Below, in pieces: positions 46,040 to 59,900 of a stretch of DNA of 64,000 nt. The position numbers and the translations under genes are program-made. The stretch is taken from NCBI RefSeq assembly GCF_000204055.1, contig NW_006768792.1, forward strand, positions 274,560-338,559. The letters run 5' to 3'. The notes under the pieces are model-generated. The model saw only the letters and a list, made by a program, of their open reading frames with translations. It was not told the origin of the DNA and made no database searches. The stretch comes from Melampsora larici-populina 98AG31 (lineage: Eukaryota; Basidiomycota; Pucciniomycetes; Pucciniales; Melampsoraceae). Numbering within the stretch: position 1 is the stretch's first letter; every line of letters begins with the position of its first letter.

Positions 46040-48750
46040 TAAGGCCTGCACCCGGCCCGCCCCGCCCGGGCTTTTCCCGGCCCGCAAGCTGCCCGCGAGA
46101 AGAGCGGGCGGGCCTCGGGCGGCCCGGTATCTTTCTTCCAAAAAAAGAAAATGTTGGATTTTTTCCGTTTTTGAGTATCACCGCTCTATCATTTCCAATA
46201 TATTGCACTTTATCTTGAAGTCTTTCTATTTATACTGCAAAGTTTGATACAATGGCATCAAAAAAGAAGAGAAACGCAAGCCCTCTACCCAGCTCGAAAA
46301 CCAAGCAAACTCATCTCTCCAATTCAAAAGACTGTACTTCACAATCGACCATCGTTTTATCTGACGCAGATTCCGATACCTCACATCCTTGTATCAGCGT
46401 CAACGTACGATCAACCAGCTCCACTCGCCCCAACCTAACTAGTCAAAGTAACTCTAGAACCGGGAGCAAAACATCCTGGGTGTGGAGATACTTTAAGACT
46501 CAAACAACTGTCAATCCAATCACCAACAAAGACGAGGACAGGACCATTTGCACCTACGAACTTGAGCCTGGAAAGGAGTGTGGAAAGACTTACAAAGTTG
46601 ATCCAACTCACAGTACAAAATCCATGAGTCGACACCTTCTCAAGCACGGCCTGGATGAAGAATCACATCTCGAAGAAGGAGCAGTTGACATGCGTAAGTA
46701 CCTCAAAACTGGTCGAATTGCTCCAGTAAGTGCCTCAAACCTTTGTACATAGTTCCATTTCACATCTGATTTCCTGCTCCTTCTTTTCTATTTCATGAAA
46801 GAGTGACAAGCTTTCAAATTCAACCTTCCGGTCAGCGATCTTACGCCTCATCATCAATGAAGAGCTTCCTTTCTCGTTAGTCGAATCTGAGGAACTACGG
46901 AATGCGTTTATGCTAGTCAATCCAAACATTCAGCCTTATTTCTTTGGTCATACTACCTTTACCGATACCCTCAAGGCTCAGTTTATCAAAGGTCGACGCT
47001 TACTTAGTCATCGCCTCAAAGACATTACACACGTCAATTTTACTTGTGACGGCTGGAGTCAACATAACAAATCAATTCTCGGAGTGACAGCTCATTGGGT
47101 TTCCAAGGACTTCAAGTTGTGCAAGGCTATCATTGGAATGAAGTTGATTGATGGTCCGCATACCGGGGAAAATCTTTGCGAACACTTCATTGAAATATTG
47201 AAGATATACAAATTAGTCGATAAATTGTTTTGTATCACTGCTGATAACGCGTCTAACAACTTGGTCATGGCGAGAAAAGTGGAAGAACTAGTCCCTCAAT
47301 TTCAAGCTGACAAACACCTCCTCGGATGTATCGCACATGTCATCAACCTAGTTGCTAAAGCTGGACTTCATGTGTTCTCTGAGAAATTAGGCGACAAAAA
47401 TCCTTCTTTACCTCCTGCCCTCGCTGCTTGGCTACATCAAGACACTGATCGAATGTCCAGCGCTCTAAGCTGCCTGATTGGCTTTACCAATCATTTTGAG
47501 GCTTCTCCACAACGTGTGGAGTCTTTTTCTCTCCTTGTTAAGGGTATGCTCCCAGCGAAGGATCACGTTCGACTTATCCGACGAGTTGACACACGGTGGA
47601 ACTCAGATTGTGAAGCTCATGAAAGGTCTTATCGACTCAAGGCTGCCATCGATTATCGCACAAAAAATGATCGTGAATATGCAAAATTTGCCCTCACTGA
47701 AAGTGAATGGGATTTGGTCGCCCATCTGGTTGCGTTTCTCACACCTCTTAACACAGCTACGAAGATACTATCTGGTTTCCAATACTCAACCACTGCCGAT
47801 GCCGCACCAGTCTATCAATGGATCTTGGAAAAATTGGACAAGGTTTGTTTCCAAACCATCTCCAATATCCTTTACAACTTACTTACACTAATTTGTATCA
47901 AATTATTGTGTCCACAGGCCTGGCAAGGCAATGCAAACGAACCCCTTCAAGCAGCCATAGGACCTATGAGAACCAAGCTCCTACAATACCATGAATCTGC
48001 GCTTCGAAAACCTGTTTATCTGTTTGCTAACATCCTCGATCCCCAAAGTAAATTGCTTGAATTGTCAACATTAACCATTGAGATGGCTGGTCTGTACGAC
48101 CAAGAGGACTTGCGATCCAAATTCATCAAGGAGGCTGCGGCTTTTCATCAAGGACAACAGCCCAATAATGTTGATGATCCCAAATCAGAACCTGAAGAAG
48201 ATGGGCCACGTCAATTCATCACACGTAAAAAAAATCTCACCATTGAAGAAGAAGTTGAGATGTACTTGTCTAGTGGGTGTGTCGACAAAAACGTTGATCC
48301 TTTAGAATTTTGGGGACTTCACGCGGCGGAATTTCCTACCCTTGCTCGAATGGCCTCAGCTTACTTGTCTATCCCTGCTACCTCTACACCCTCCGAACGA
48401 TCATTTTCTGCTGGTGGGAGAGTATGGACAAATGATTGGGCTGCTGTTAATCCGTTGAATTTTGAGGCAGCAATTTGCCTCAAAAGTTGGGACAAGCTGT
48501 CCTTATTTCACACATTCAAAACAACTTAAAAAACTTAGTTTTATTTCTTTAAATGTATTGATTACAGATGAGTTTTCCTGAAAAACAAAATGAAAAACAT
48601 GTTTTCTAAACCCTTGCTGAGACGTTTCTGGCCCGGGCCAGCCCGTCGACGGGCTGGAGTGCAAAGCACTCACGGGCCAAACCTCTTTTTGAGGCCTTTC
48701 GGGCTTGCCCCGGCCCGGCCCGCAAAATTGCGGGCCGGGTGCAGGCCTTA
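46040..48750 (+). mobile_element. Inner hAT element (hAT-2), 2.7 kb, apparently complete
   Basis: The termini are perfect 21-bp inverted repeats beginning TAAGGCCTGCACCCGGCCCG (46040; reverse complement ending 48750). The exact 8-bp duplication GCTGGCCC lies at 46032-46039 and 48751-48758. It inserted 91 bp from the right end of the outer element. The transposase gene inside is undisturbed. Identical ends, an intact duplication, CpG-rich sequence and an open reading frame all point to a young insertion. Confidence 0.92.
46252..48529 (+). CDS. hAT family transposase with BED finger (hAT-2), intact
   Basis: Exons 46252-46725, 46802-47842 and 47918-48529 encode about 708 residues; the second intron (75 nt) is stop-free in frame, so its removal is optional for an open frame. 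A Ser/Thr/Lys-rich N-terminus precedes a BED zinc finger (TICTYELEPGKECGK...SRHLLKHG). Catalytic-core landmarks: VNFTCDGWSQHN (first Asp), FCITADNASNN (second Asp), LGCIAHVINLVAK and VDTRWNSD (the conserved Trp region). The C-terminal hATC domain (EFPTLARMASAYLSIPATST, SERSFSAGGRVW) supplies the usual third acidic residue. All expected motifs are present and no stop or frameshift is visible. The ATG lies about 210 bp from the left terminus, leaving a short promoter. Confidence 0.93.
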
Positions 48751-48849
48751 GCTGGCCCGAGCCAGGGCCTGCCCGACAGCATTCTTGAGGGTGTCGTGGC
48801 CGAGGCCGGCCCTGCAGCTGCAGGGCCGGGTCATACCCCTAGCATGAGT

Positions 48850-50901
48850 TGGTGTCTGATCTTGTGACATCTCTTACAAGACTTTCATGGGCTGTTACAT
48901 GCGTCCTGAGATCATAGCAATTGCACCCACAATGACAAAACCACTCCCCTCAAAGAGTGATAGTGCTGCAGTTGCACAGTGGAAACCACCAGGGGATCTA
49001 CTATATTTGCCAATATATATAGCGGATCCTGTACACCACCAACTAGAGGGGGGACTTCCCATAGTACCACAATCATGGCACAAACCAGCAGGCTAGGTAT
49101 TCTCCACTATATAGCAGATGTTGTTTTTCCCAAATTCCAGTCTCTGTGTGTGCTTGATGTATAAATGTTTTGTTCTTTTTCTTTCTGTTGATTCTGTTTA
49201 TTGTCTGATACAAATTCAACACAATTGAATGAATTGTTGGTGCTGGCCCATACCATAGCAAAACAGTGTTGTATACAGCAATAATTTAGTGGTTTCACCA
49301 CCCCAAAACCCTGAGAGTAAAAGGATGATAAATAAATATTAATCCTGAGCAGACCAGGTGATCTGCAACACCACTTAAATAGGGCATGATTTGTGAAGCA
49401 AATTGGTGTTGCCTCAATGCAACACACATTACATACCCCATCAGACACCCATCCCATCTTGGCAATTGAAAGGGAGGTGGGTAACAATCCAGTATTTCAA
49501 AAAAGGCCTCACAAGTTCAAAATATTTTCCTACAACCAATTTGAATATTCAACACATAAAAGTATCACTTTGATTGGTCTTTTGCAAGCTGATAGATTGG
49601 AGTTGATTGGTTTTGATTTCAGATATCTTTCACTTAGCCTATCCCTGATCATTCTAAGTCTGCATCACACATTTTGTGATTATCTGACTCTATGGGAGAT
49701 AGTCTTTGGTGGTTGTTTAGCTCATCAGGCTCAAAACTACATGTGAAACAGTTAGATTGAGTTTCTTAAGGATGGCAAAGAACAGTGGAGTTTCAGCTTT
49801 CCCTTCATCCCAAAGATTGGTCATCAAAACACCATGCAGGATATTAACATTGGTTCTTTTTCACCTACACATCAAATAACTTGAATATGATATGTTCAGG
49901 ACATCCAATGTCAAGACTCACCAACTCCAGGGGCGGTTGGATTCCAGTTTACTGACTTTTGTAAGCCAGATTTGACTTTAGGAATGTACTTGAGGTGTTG
50001 AATAGTGGTAGGTGGGTGTTGGGATTTGTTGTGGATTTTAAGACCAAAGGAGCCACCGAGGTTCACTCAGCAACTGGGCAGACTAGAGCAAAACCATCTG
50101 TGGGTGTGTCCACTCCATAATTGGTCCTCACTAGTTTGCTAGTAAGGCATGCAACTTGCACTGCAACTACCTTGTGAGGTGCTGCACACCATTGCTCCAG
50201 CAACACATCAAACATTTGGTGCACTTATGTAACAGTATGCAATGTTTTTTTGGACACTCCATCCCACTGCTGTACAACCCAGTCCGGTATGCAGACCCAG
50301 TGAGGTATCTCCCACACTTGATAAGCCTTTGGGAGATAGGCAAGTGCAAAGATCACAAATCCTCCCAGCCTGATAGCAGGCACTGGGAACCCCGGAGCTG
50401 ATACACATTGACAATGTTGTGGGCTGACCTGATGTATGACCCAATAGTTAGAAGTTGCCAGTTTTCTTGGCTATGAGTTAATCAGAACATCATGCGTCAA
50501 AAATGACCAACCAAAGAGGATAAAGTTCTCAATGGTGGATTTTGCAATTGATTGGCAGAGAAACGATGTCGAAAATGAAGAGAAAAAGGAAGGTAAAACA
50601 ATTGAACGGAAAACTAATGTAATGTTCTATGATAAGAAGAGATAATGAATTTACAAAAATACTGGTTGATAATGCCTCAACATGAATAATGACTTCGCAG
50701 GGAAACTATGTATACAGAGCAAGGGAAAGTGAAATATTCAGAGTGCACACATGGTCATAGAACCTGTGTCAGGTCTCAGCTCCAAAGCCTATTCAAACGT
50801 ACTAACTGAACTGACATTCATGTTCTGATTGGTATATAAGTTATGAGGCGCCGATAATTTCGATTGATGAACTTGTTGATAAGGAGTGATGATGAAAGAT
50901 G
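48850..50901. other. CpG-poor repeat-like spacer downstream of FMP27
   Basis: No gene is supported. CpG is sparse, as in 39457-44136, and this is probably the right half of the same old repeat block that the hAT elements invaded. The last about 300 bases should contain the FMP27 3' untranslated region. Confidence 0.55.
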
Positions 50902-53900
50902 CTAATTATCCTGATTTCGATAGTTGAAAGGAAGTGGAGGTACTGGAGCGGGATGATTGGTTTCGGTTGGCCTGCGGGACGATAAGGGTCCATCGCTCTT
51001 TCGCCGGAAGCGCCATGATTCTGCGGAGTCCTTCCTTTGGCCGGATTGATCGCCTTTTGCACCTCTGTCTTCGCCGGGAAATGGCAAAATGGTCGCCTGG
51101 CTTCCTGAACTACTCATCATTGAGACCGATCGAGATCGAAGGTCTTCCGGCGATAGATGAGACACCTGATTTGGCTGAGATTTGACTGCTTCAGGTTCAT
51201 ACAAATGGTGACTACTCTGTAAACAAGAAAAGCGTTGTAAATAGGTCAGTGAGCATGCTGATTGGCCAAAGCCCATACACTGCTTTCATTCATCAGGTAC
51301 CGCCGAAAACTTACGTCTGTAACCGGTTTATTGTAGACTTCAGCACCAGTGATTGAGGTGGACTCTTCGAGTTCGTGGATAGTTAACGGGCGTGGTGGGT
51401 CGTCCCAAGGATCACGTCGATTGTGACTTGAGCCAGGTGCCGATATGAATCCCAGCCGCGGAAGTCGTAAACGTGAACGAGAGTCAGATGTTTCGGAAGA
51501 TTTGGGAGACCCATGTCCAATGGGTTCATTTGTTGTTTTTAGATCTTCGAGAGACAATGATCTTGTAGGCGTGTTGTAGGTGTTACCCATTTCCGATCTT
51601 TCAAACTTACCGGAGGCTGACATGAGACTGCGGTCGGATCCTTGCAAGACGCGCGAGCCTGCAATATCATCATCGCGTATTGCCTTGGCACCGCGGTGCG
51701 GACTAGTATCAGTTTGCGTTTGCGATCTTAAATCGCTGTGTGAAGTACCGAAAATTCCACGCTTTTTCAGCTTGAAGCCGGATGTTACTTTCTTGCCCAT
51801 GAACTTTGGCACCGACTTGTTTTTACGAGCCGTGGTGATGATCTGCCCGAGGATTGATGGCGATTGTTTGAACAGTGAAGAAACACAAGTCTTCCGTATT
51901 TCATCAAAAAACTCGCTGTAGGACCATGTACGAGATTCAAAATGGAATGGGGGTACTTTAACTACCAGATCGAAGATATCAGGATATTTCGGGCCCTATA
52001 GATTCAGCCAAACAAGGAAGATAAAAATCAGGGAGTCTGTCAAGATCTGAGTAAGAGGCCCAAGGCCTGTCTAAGTTTCACTTACACTATAAGATACACA
52101 TATGGTCGTCGGTGCCACATCAATGAAAGCAAAGGATTTATACAACCTAGCACGTTTCTTCATTTCTGCAGCATCCTCATTTTTGTGCTTATTCCAATGC
52201 AGTAACGTATCAGATGCAGCCCCCAACGCCGGGCTCGATCGGCGCCCATCTGAAGAAACGCTGATGATAGAGGGAGCACGGGTGCTACGAGAGCTGTTCG
52301 CACTACTAGACAGAGCCTGCACAGGCCCGGAGAGTGCAGACCTCCAGTCAGGCTTGAGATGCATCGTGGTTTCTCCAGGTCGACCGCGTGGACGAGTGGA
52401 GAGATCGTGAGGCAGGTCTTGCGAATGTACTGAGGATATCAATACACTTCGCCTGTCGTCGGACTGGACTTCACCAAACTGGGAGCGCTGGTTGTAGGCT
52501 TGACCTTGAGATGTTGATCGGGATCTCGGTAACAATGGTCTCAAATCACCGTGGCCAGACCGGCCAGACCTATGCAACTCGCCTGATTGAGGTTCGACGG
52601 TGTCGCGCTCAAGAACATCCCCTGGCAGAGGTTTGCGTGCAAACAAATACTCATGCATTTTGACCCCGATTGCATGTTCGATTTGCAATCGAATTGGATG
52701 GACGTCCAGCAGAAAAGATTCCACAATCGATATCCCACCAACTGGAGGGAGAGTCTTCCAAACAGCTGTTAAAAACTTCTTTGGCTGACCATCGAAGTGT
52801 CCAATGGACTCGTACCGCGATAAGATCTCATCAAACGTTCGATTTTGGTCCGCACTTATGTTGAGTGCCAACATATCTTGAACGTATAGCCGATTAGTGA
52901 CAGAGGTATCCGGGAGAGAACACCAATCAAAGTTTGTGTCAGTGATGGATAGCTTCGCAATCGATTCACCGTTTTCAGCGATCATGTGCCACGTGATGAC
53001 TTTGGCATGTGCTTGAAGTTGCACTCCGGCCTGGTTTTCCTTTGCGGATCTTCCCCGCCGACTTTCTTGCGAACGACGAATCGCTTCTATCATAAGGTTG
53101 AGATCTGAGCCGTTCGCCCAAAGATTGAATTCCCTTCGAGTTAATTCGAACATTCGACTATCGTCTAGTGCAGTCAGATGTGCATATTCTTCCACTATCC
53201 GTCTTCTGTCCAAGCGGATTCGTGATTGCTGTTCTTGTATCTGCTCCGCCATTCCACTCAAATCATCCACATCATACGCATACTGCATTGTCTCCAACGC
53301 GGCATTGCGCTTCTTTTGAGCTGGGTCGGTATAAAGACACAGATCGGTGACCACATTGTAGATTGCTCTGTAATGAAGAGCAGTGGCGTGCACTGAGAGT
53401 GCGTCGTCTACCTCGACTCGAAGTAGATTGGTCGATGTTTGAAGGTGAGGTTGACTTGCGCACGAAAAGCTGGAATTGGCACCTGCAGATCGACGTTTGA
53501 TCCTGAGTTGATTGAAAGTATCATATGCCATGTCAACTGTACAACGTGCTATTAAGCGATCAAAACCCCAAGGTTCTAATCGGAGATCGACTAAGACTTC
53601 CACCGGGACCAGCGATTGATGAGCAAGTGATTTCCCAGCACCTGAAACTCTTATAGAAGGCATCAGGGGCGCATGTGAAGGATAGTAGACTTGAAAACCA
53701 CGGATTGTGCTGAAGTTTCTTCTCATCACTTTTGCATTGACTGGATCGTCAAGGTGTGCTGAATCCAAAACTTCATAACTCTTTAATTGAACTTGTAAGG
53801 CAGTCAAGATCACAGTCGACATGTCATCGACTTCACTCTTGAACGCGATTTGAGGTCTCATCAGAAGCACGAGGTCAGCGAAGTCGACCATAAAATCATC

Positions 53901-56900
53901 AGGAATATCTTGTTCAGCTTGCTCATCTGTGCTGAACTCTGAACTCATTGTAGGTGCTGAACTTTGACGATGGAACTGAGGGCGGGTGCTGAAGTCTGTT
54001 TTGTGCGCAGAACTCGATTTGGGGTTCAAATTCCGAAAGTCACCACTACGTATCCGAGATTTTCGCTTCGATGGTTCCTGCTTCATCTTACTTGAGCCAG
54101 GGGTTTTATCCGCCAACTCCAGAATGAATTTCACAGCTCTGGCTGAGATCTGTTCAATCATCAGAGGAAAAACCCATGCGATCAGCTCAATATCACAAGA
54201 AGAAACTTTGGATCTGGACATACGTGATACATAAACCCTCTTCTTTGGGATGAACTGTAATAATACTTTAGTAAAACGTCGCGCGTTGAATTCGAAATCA
54301 AGATAGATGGATTGTGAACTAATAGCCTATTAGACCACATACTACTCTCATCGCCGACTTGTCTGGCAACTTCACTCAAGAATTTTTCTTCCTCAGCCCA
54401 ATATACCGAAGGGATGTTGAAGTCCTTACGATCTTCATGTGAGGTGGACGACACATGGATGCCCCCACGGTCCTTATTTCCTATGACAGAGTCCCTGACT
54501 TCCAGCATTCTAGCTCGGAGTTCCTTGACTGTTTCCATACGGACGCCAATCTCTTGTCTCTTAACTGTATCAGATGACGACTATCGCAGTACCAAAGAAC
54601 GCAGAGGAGAATTTCAATATAAGAATGCACAAAGACGATTGTTGGGTGATGACTTACTGTCACTGGAACTCTAGTAGAGAGTTTAGCGTCATACCAGCTT
54701 TTCTCGCGTTCGAGCTCTTTCAATCTCAAATCCAGTAAGCCTACTTGGACAGATAGCGGGTCTAAACGCACAGCAGACATAGATGCACTCAGATTATCTA
54801 TTGCAGATCAACGGAAGAGACATGTGACGTACCTGGAGCTTTCCCAATGAGGCAGGTATGAGTACCTTCTTCACCAAATTTGGTCTTCTCGATCGGTTGA
54901 CCGTCGATACTATCTTCAAGATCAGACGTGTTTCCGCTACCGCCTGTGTGAGAAAGCGTCGAATGGGTGACAGAAGATGGTCGACGAAGATAGCTGATCC
55001 TTGGACATGAGACGACGTCCAAGACTTTGACATGAGGATGTTCACCAAGATTATGTTGAGGCCAAAAGAGGATATCATAATAATCATCCATGTCAATCCA
55101 TTCTGAATTCCTATCATTGTGTCCTTCACGCCCCACCGAGGAAGCTCGCCGGGTTGGATCCGAGCTGTCCACAAAGTAATCATCCTTATCCCTGCCCTCA
55201 TCCAAAACAGAGATCGTCTCTGCCTCGTCGACATCCGTCGCCATGCCTAAGTCGGCAGCATAAGCCGCTTTCCTCATCGATTCAAAGACTGCCGAGATCG
55301 CTCGAATGTCGACATTTTGGCAATCAATTTCCGCCCTGTAAAATGCTTTACGGATAATCTTCTGCGGTTGTTTCATTGCGGGTGAGCGGATTGTGGTTTC
55401 AACAGCTCTAGTGTGCATATCCACATTGAAGCTCGAAATCTTGGCTTTGAAGCCTAGCACAACGCTTTGACCGTTCACCCAATCCGAAGCATTTTCATAC
55501 CTGTATGTATGAGCGATGAAGAGTGGCGAGATGCTGAAACGATACTTGATCGTGGCCACATGTCGTCCGAATTTTTTAGAAGGAGATTGTGAGGAGGGAA
55601 ATAACGCGCCCTGTCGGATTGGTAGAGAGAGTGCACTGTCAAATGTTCTCCACCATGACCAGAAGTGAGTGAAAGCTTCAGGTGCGAAATGTAAGGAGTT
55701 TTGGCCTGAAGGGCGTTTTGAAAAGTATTTATCATCGGTGGGTGATGTAAGTGAGATAGAAAAGTGAATGAAATCGGATCGAAAAGATTCGAATGAATCG
55801 CGTCGCTATAGAATAGGATATGTGTGTCAGTTGAGTCCCACAATTCGCATGACAATAACATCTAAGCACTAACCTCGCCAGCAGGAGTGACAACAAACTG
55901 CGGAATTTTAGTGACCACTTGATAGTGTGGCTTGAATGTAAAGATACGACACTTGCGATGAAACGTCGTTCCAACACATCCACATGTCTTGTTGTCATGA
56001 TCGCCGCAAGCCCTTTCCAAAACAATCCCCATTCCCCACCTGACTCCGTTAGTGAGCTTGCCCACAATTTTCAAAAATTCTGTCTTTCTTGACCGAACTG
56101 CGTCAGAATCGCTTTCGTCGTCTGAATCTGATACGCCAGAAGCCTGACGATAACGTCGCTTGTAACTATCTGCAGAGGTAGCAGTCAGCAACGGGGCCGT
56201 ACCACTAGCAGCATTGTCTATAAGGTCTTTTAAGTTAGGGATTCCCAATATACACTGATCACTCTTGATCTGCAAAAACTCTTGATCTTCGTTGTCATGT
56301 CCGAGCAAGAATTTCACATTTCCTCGCCATACCTTCGCAAATCCAGCACCGTTTCCGAGCAATTCGTAAGGATCTCGGGAACCTTTCAGATGTAAGACCA
56401 CGTCTGTCTTACTTCCGATGAAGTTTATCTCCACGATCCAGTGAAGCACTAATCTTACTTTGTCCCAAAAGCCAAGCCGGTCTGAGGGGTCTACGGGTGC
56501 TTTACTGAAGGTATCAAGCACACGAAGCATATCTTGGATTGCAGGTTGCATTGAATTACCCCAACCCAATCTCACCGGAGCCCATGATCTGACTTTGACC
56601 ACTGGATTGGCGTAACTCTTAACCGGCATGACAGTTCGCGGAACCTCAATTGAGTAGATCTTGCCTTCGCTACAATATTTTCTAGGGACAATCAAGCTTG
56701 GGACAGTACGGACAGATTCGATTGTACACATCTCCTCCGCAATGACGAAGTCAGTGTCCAAATGCCAAGTGCACTGATCTGGTTGACGCTGATTGTGTTG
56801 CCCACCACTGGCTTGAGGTCGAGGGATCGATAATAGATAGAGAGGGAAATCGCGGAGTCGGATAGATGCGCCTTCCATATGCCAGCTAAGATGAAAAGGA

Positions 56901-59900
56901 ACAATCAAAGAAAACTTTGTGTCTCTTGGAAGACCTTTTCCCACTCGGTTCAGATAGTCCATCAACCCATTCTCTTCCTGTTCACAGTCGGCTTTGTATA
57001 ACGCAATTTCTATAAAGTTGAACACTACCCGAACTAGAGGACTGGCCTTGAGTGGTGGCAGCATTTCAATTGGGAACTTGTCATGAATCTTATGACTCGC
57101 ATGTCCATACAGTTGTCGCTGAATACCATCTTCTTGTCGCTCTTGTTCCGCAATTGCGTTCCTGATACGTTTGATCCATGTTGCCGCGTTATACTCCTGT
57201 AGGCGACGAGCTGCTTCTTCAATCGAAACCTGAGTCCCGGTCTCAGGTTGGCTTGAATAAGATGAGTCTAACGACTGTCGGTTAAATCCATCTTCTTCAC
57301 TGAGGTTGCCACTACCGGCATCAGATTTTGGATGTGTCTCGCTGTCTCGTCGGAAATGATGAACCGGGTATGTATACGCAGCACCCAATTTGATATCCTT
57401 GGCTTTGTTCTCAAAACTATCATCCCTTGCTAAACGTTCCTTGACCTCTTCTTTACCGGCTCGGCGAATGGCATTTAATTTGTTTTCAAAAGGATCGTCC
57501 TCGGCTTGCAGAACTACGATCCGAAACTTTATCTGGATCTCTGGTAGACGTTTCGGAGTCTCAATCACAGGCTGCAACACTGAGCTATAGCTGCCTTTGA
57601 TGAACTGGTGTGTGAGCTGCTTGGTGGTCTTGACGATGGTGGAGATGCTCTCGATCACCTCAGCGATGACGAACTTGAATGGCAGTCGAAGTCTTGCTGC
57701 ATCTCCCTCAATCAGAACAATGAAAGGATGCCAACCTCTATTGACTTTGCCTGCTGCTAGATTGGATGGGGCTTGGGGATCCGTATCTACAATCTTGATC
57801 TTGCATGTCTTGATTCTCAATATATCATCCCATAGATGAGGGCTTGTCACATTTCGCCCGGCAGCCAGTAATGTATCCCATTTAACATCAATGCCGAATT
57901 TTTGAGACCTTTGAAAAGATAAGCGGCGCAATTCGATGAATAGGGGTACCTGTGGAGACAAGAGCATATGCAGGTGAATGGCTTGGATCTCCGCTCGAAT
58001 GCCAATATGAAGGGTCCGACGATTTTTGACGACTTTGGGCTCATGTTCAGGTGAAGGTATTGTACCGGCTTTCATCAGGCCGATCAAGGCGGAAGTACTT
58101 AAAAGACAACAGTAGATGTGAAAGGCATTGACATGTAACTTGATTGTCCGAGTATCCAAAGCCAATATGAGCTCGTCCTGTCCTGCTCCAGTTGGCTTTT
58201 TTGGACTTTGTAGAGTGATTCGACAGGACAGCCGCTCGCACAAGAAGACATCAGAGCTGAATTCATCCTTAGTCGCCTCGTCATTGTCATGCTCGCTTTC
58301 TACATCAGGAGGTAAGTTGCAAAACGATCTTTTTAAGTTAGGCAGTCTGCTCTTGAGTTCCCACAACAACGGCGACTGATATCGGTCCTTTTCTAATTTC
58401 TCTTGTCTTTGAAACTGTATACCCAGAGCTTCATTTACATCTGGGATAGACACAATCTTCAAAGACTCTACATCACATTTGAGTAGACAGGTGTCGTATT
58501 CCGGATTCTGCAAGAGCTTCGAGTTTGACTGCAGTCGAATGTCTTCTTTGAGGTCTAATCGCAGTCGATTAGGAAAACTATACAGCCCTGGAAGGGCGCT
58601 TGACTGTCGAATGAATTCGAAAATAAACGCCTTGGTCTCTAATCTAGTTCCTCGTGCAATGTTGGGGTCACACTTGGAATCGAAACTAGCGGTTCTGATG
58701 CTCATTGTAGAAATGCTTAAAGCAAAGGCAATATCCAATGGAAATAGAGAAGTACGAGGAGGTGATGATCGAGGTAACACAGCGTGTGATGAAGCTTTGT
58801 GAGAACTGATCGAATTTATCACCCGGGAAAGGTGAGCAAGACATGACATCAGATTTGGCGGCCACAGGTCAAGATTCATATCACCGATCGTGGCTTGCAT
58901 AGTGCCTTCCCGAGACCTCAGATCGATTACAGGACAGAGATCGGGTTGCGTTCTGAGCAACCGTCGTACAAGGCTTCAATCAGTCATTGTGAACCTTTTT
59001 TCAAAGAAATCGGAGAGTACTCACTGATCATCCCATCCCGCCAAGTTCACGCTTGTGACCAGTTCGATTGAGGTCGTACTCATGAGCTCATGTTGCGCTA
59101 TTGTACTAGTACCACGCAAAGGATCAAAAACGCCGAGAGGACCAAAGCCCACGGAGGAGTTCATGGTAGATGTGTTGCTGGAGAAGACCACGTCAATGGA
59201 GCTCGTGATTAATGTGGCTGTACATTGATAAACAAAATCGATCGAATCTGCTTCGCGGAAAATCTCGAGTCTAGACTTCCAGGGCGGAACTGCACCTGTT
59301 GGAATCGGCAAAGGATAGGCTTGCGTGTATAAGCCGGTCTTATTCTTGGCAGCGTCCCCCTCAAGCTCTTCTCCGTCTGGGTTTGTAGATATGCCCTCAG
59401 GATGACTAAAACGCTTATCGTCATGAATAGCGTCAGTATGACCTTTACTGATGCTGACATTCCGCAACGATATCGGAATAAAAATCTTGTTGGCTCTGGC
59501 GTGTTTCATTGCTTCACGTTTCTGGTGCTCGTTCTGCTTTACACATAGATCGACATATTCCCCTGTGGTTGTGAAATGCAGAGCTGAGCATCCAAGTGTA
59601 AGCGTATCTGAGCTTCTCCAAACATTGGCCTCTGTATGGGTAATGTCGTTTGCTGAACCAGGACCAAATGCAACAGGACCAGGAACGGATGGACCATATA
59701 GATTGAATGAAAACGACTGCAAAGATATTATGGTTGCAAGCCTGGGCAGATCTGATATGAAACTGTTGTGTGAGAGAGCCGGATGCACAGGTATGGAGCC
59801 AGGACTACCGTGTTTGACATTGGATTGTGTATGAGATTGCCGTAATGAAATGTTAGAATTGAGCTGATTCACAAGAGATACATCATCTATGGATATCTGC

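Larger units (their letters stand above)
44145..48841. mobile_element. Outer hAT-like non-autonomous element, split by an inner hAT
   Basis: Left end TAGGGCTATGACCCGGCCCT and right end (reverse complement) TAGGGGTATGACCCGGCCCT differ at one base. The 8-bp duplication GCATGAGT flanks both sides exactly (44137-44144 and 48842-48849), the hAT signature. Excluding the inner hAT, about 1.98 kb remain: a 1.9-kb left arm, AT-rich and without a supported gene after the GC-rich terminus, and a 91-bp right arm. It appears to be a deletion derivative mobilised by transposase from elsewhere. Confidence 0.85.
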
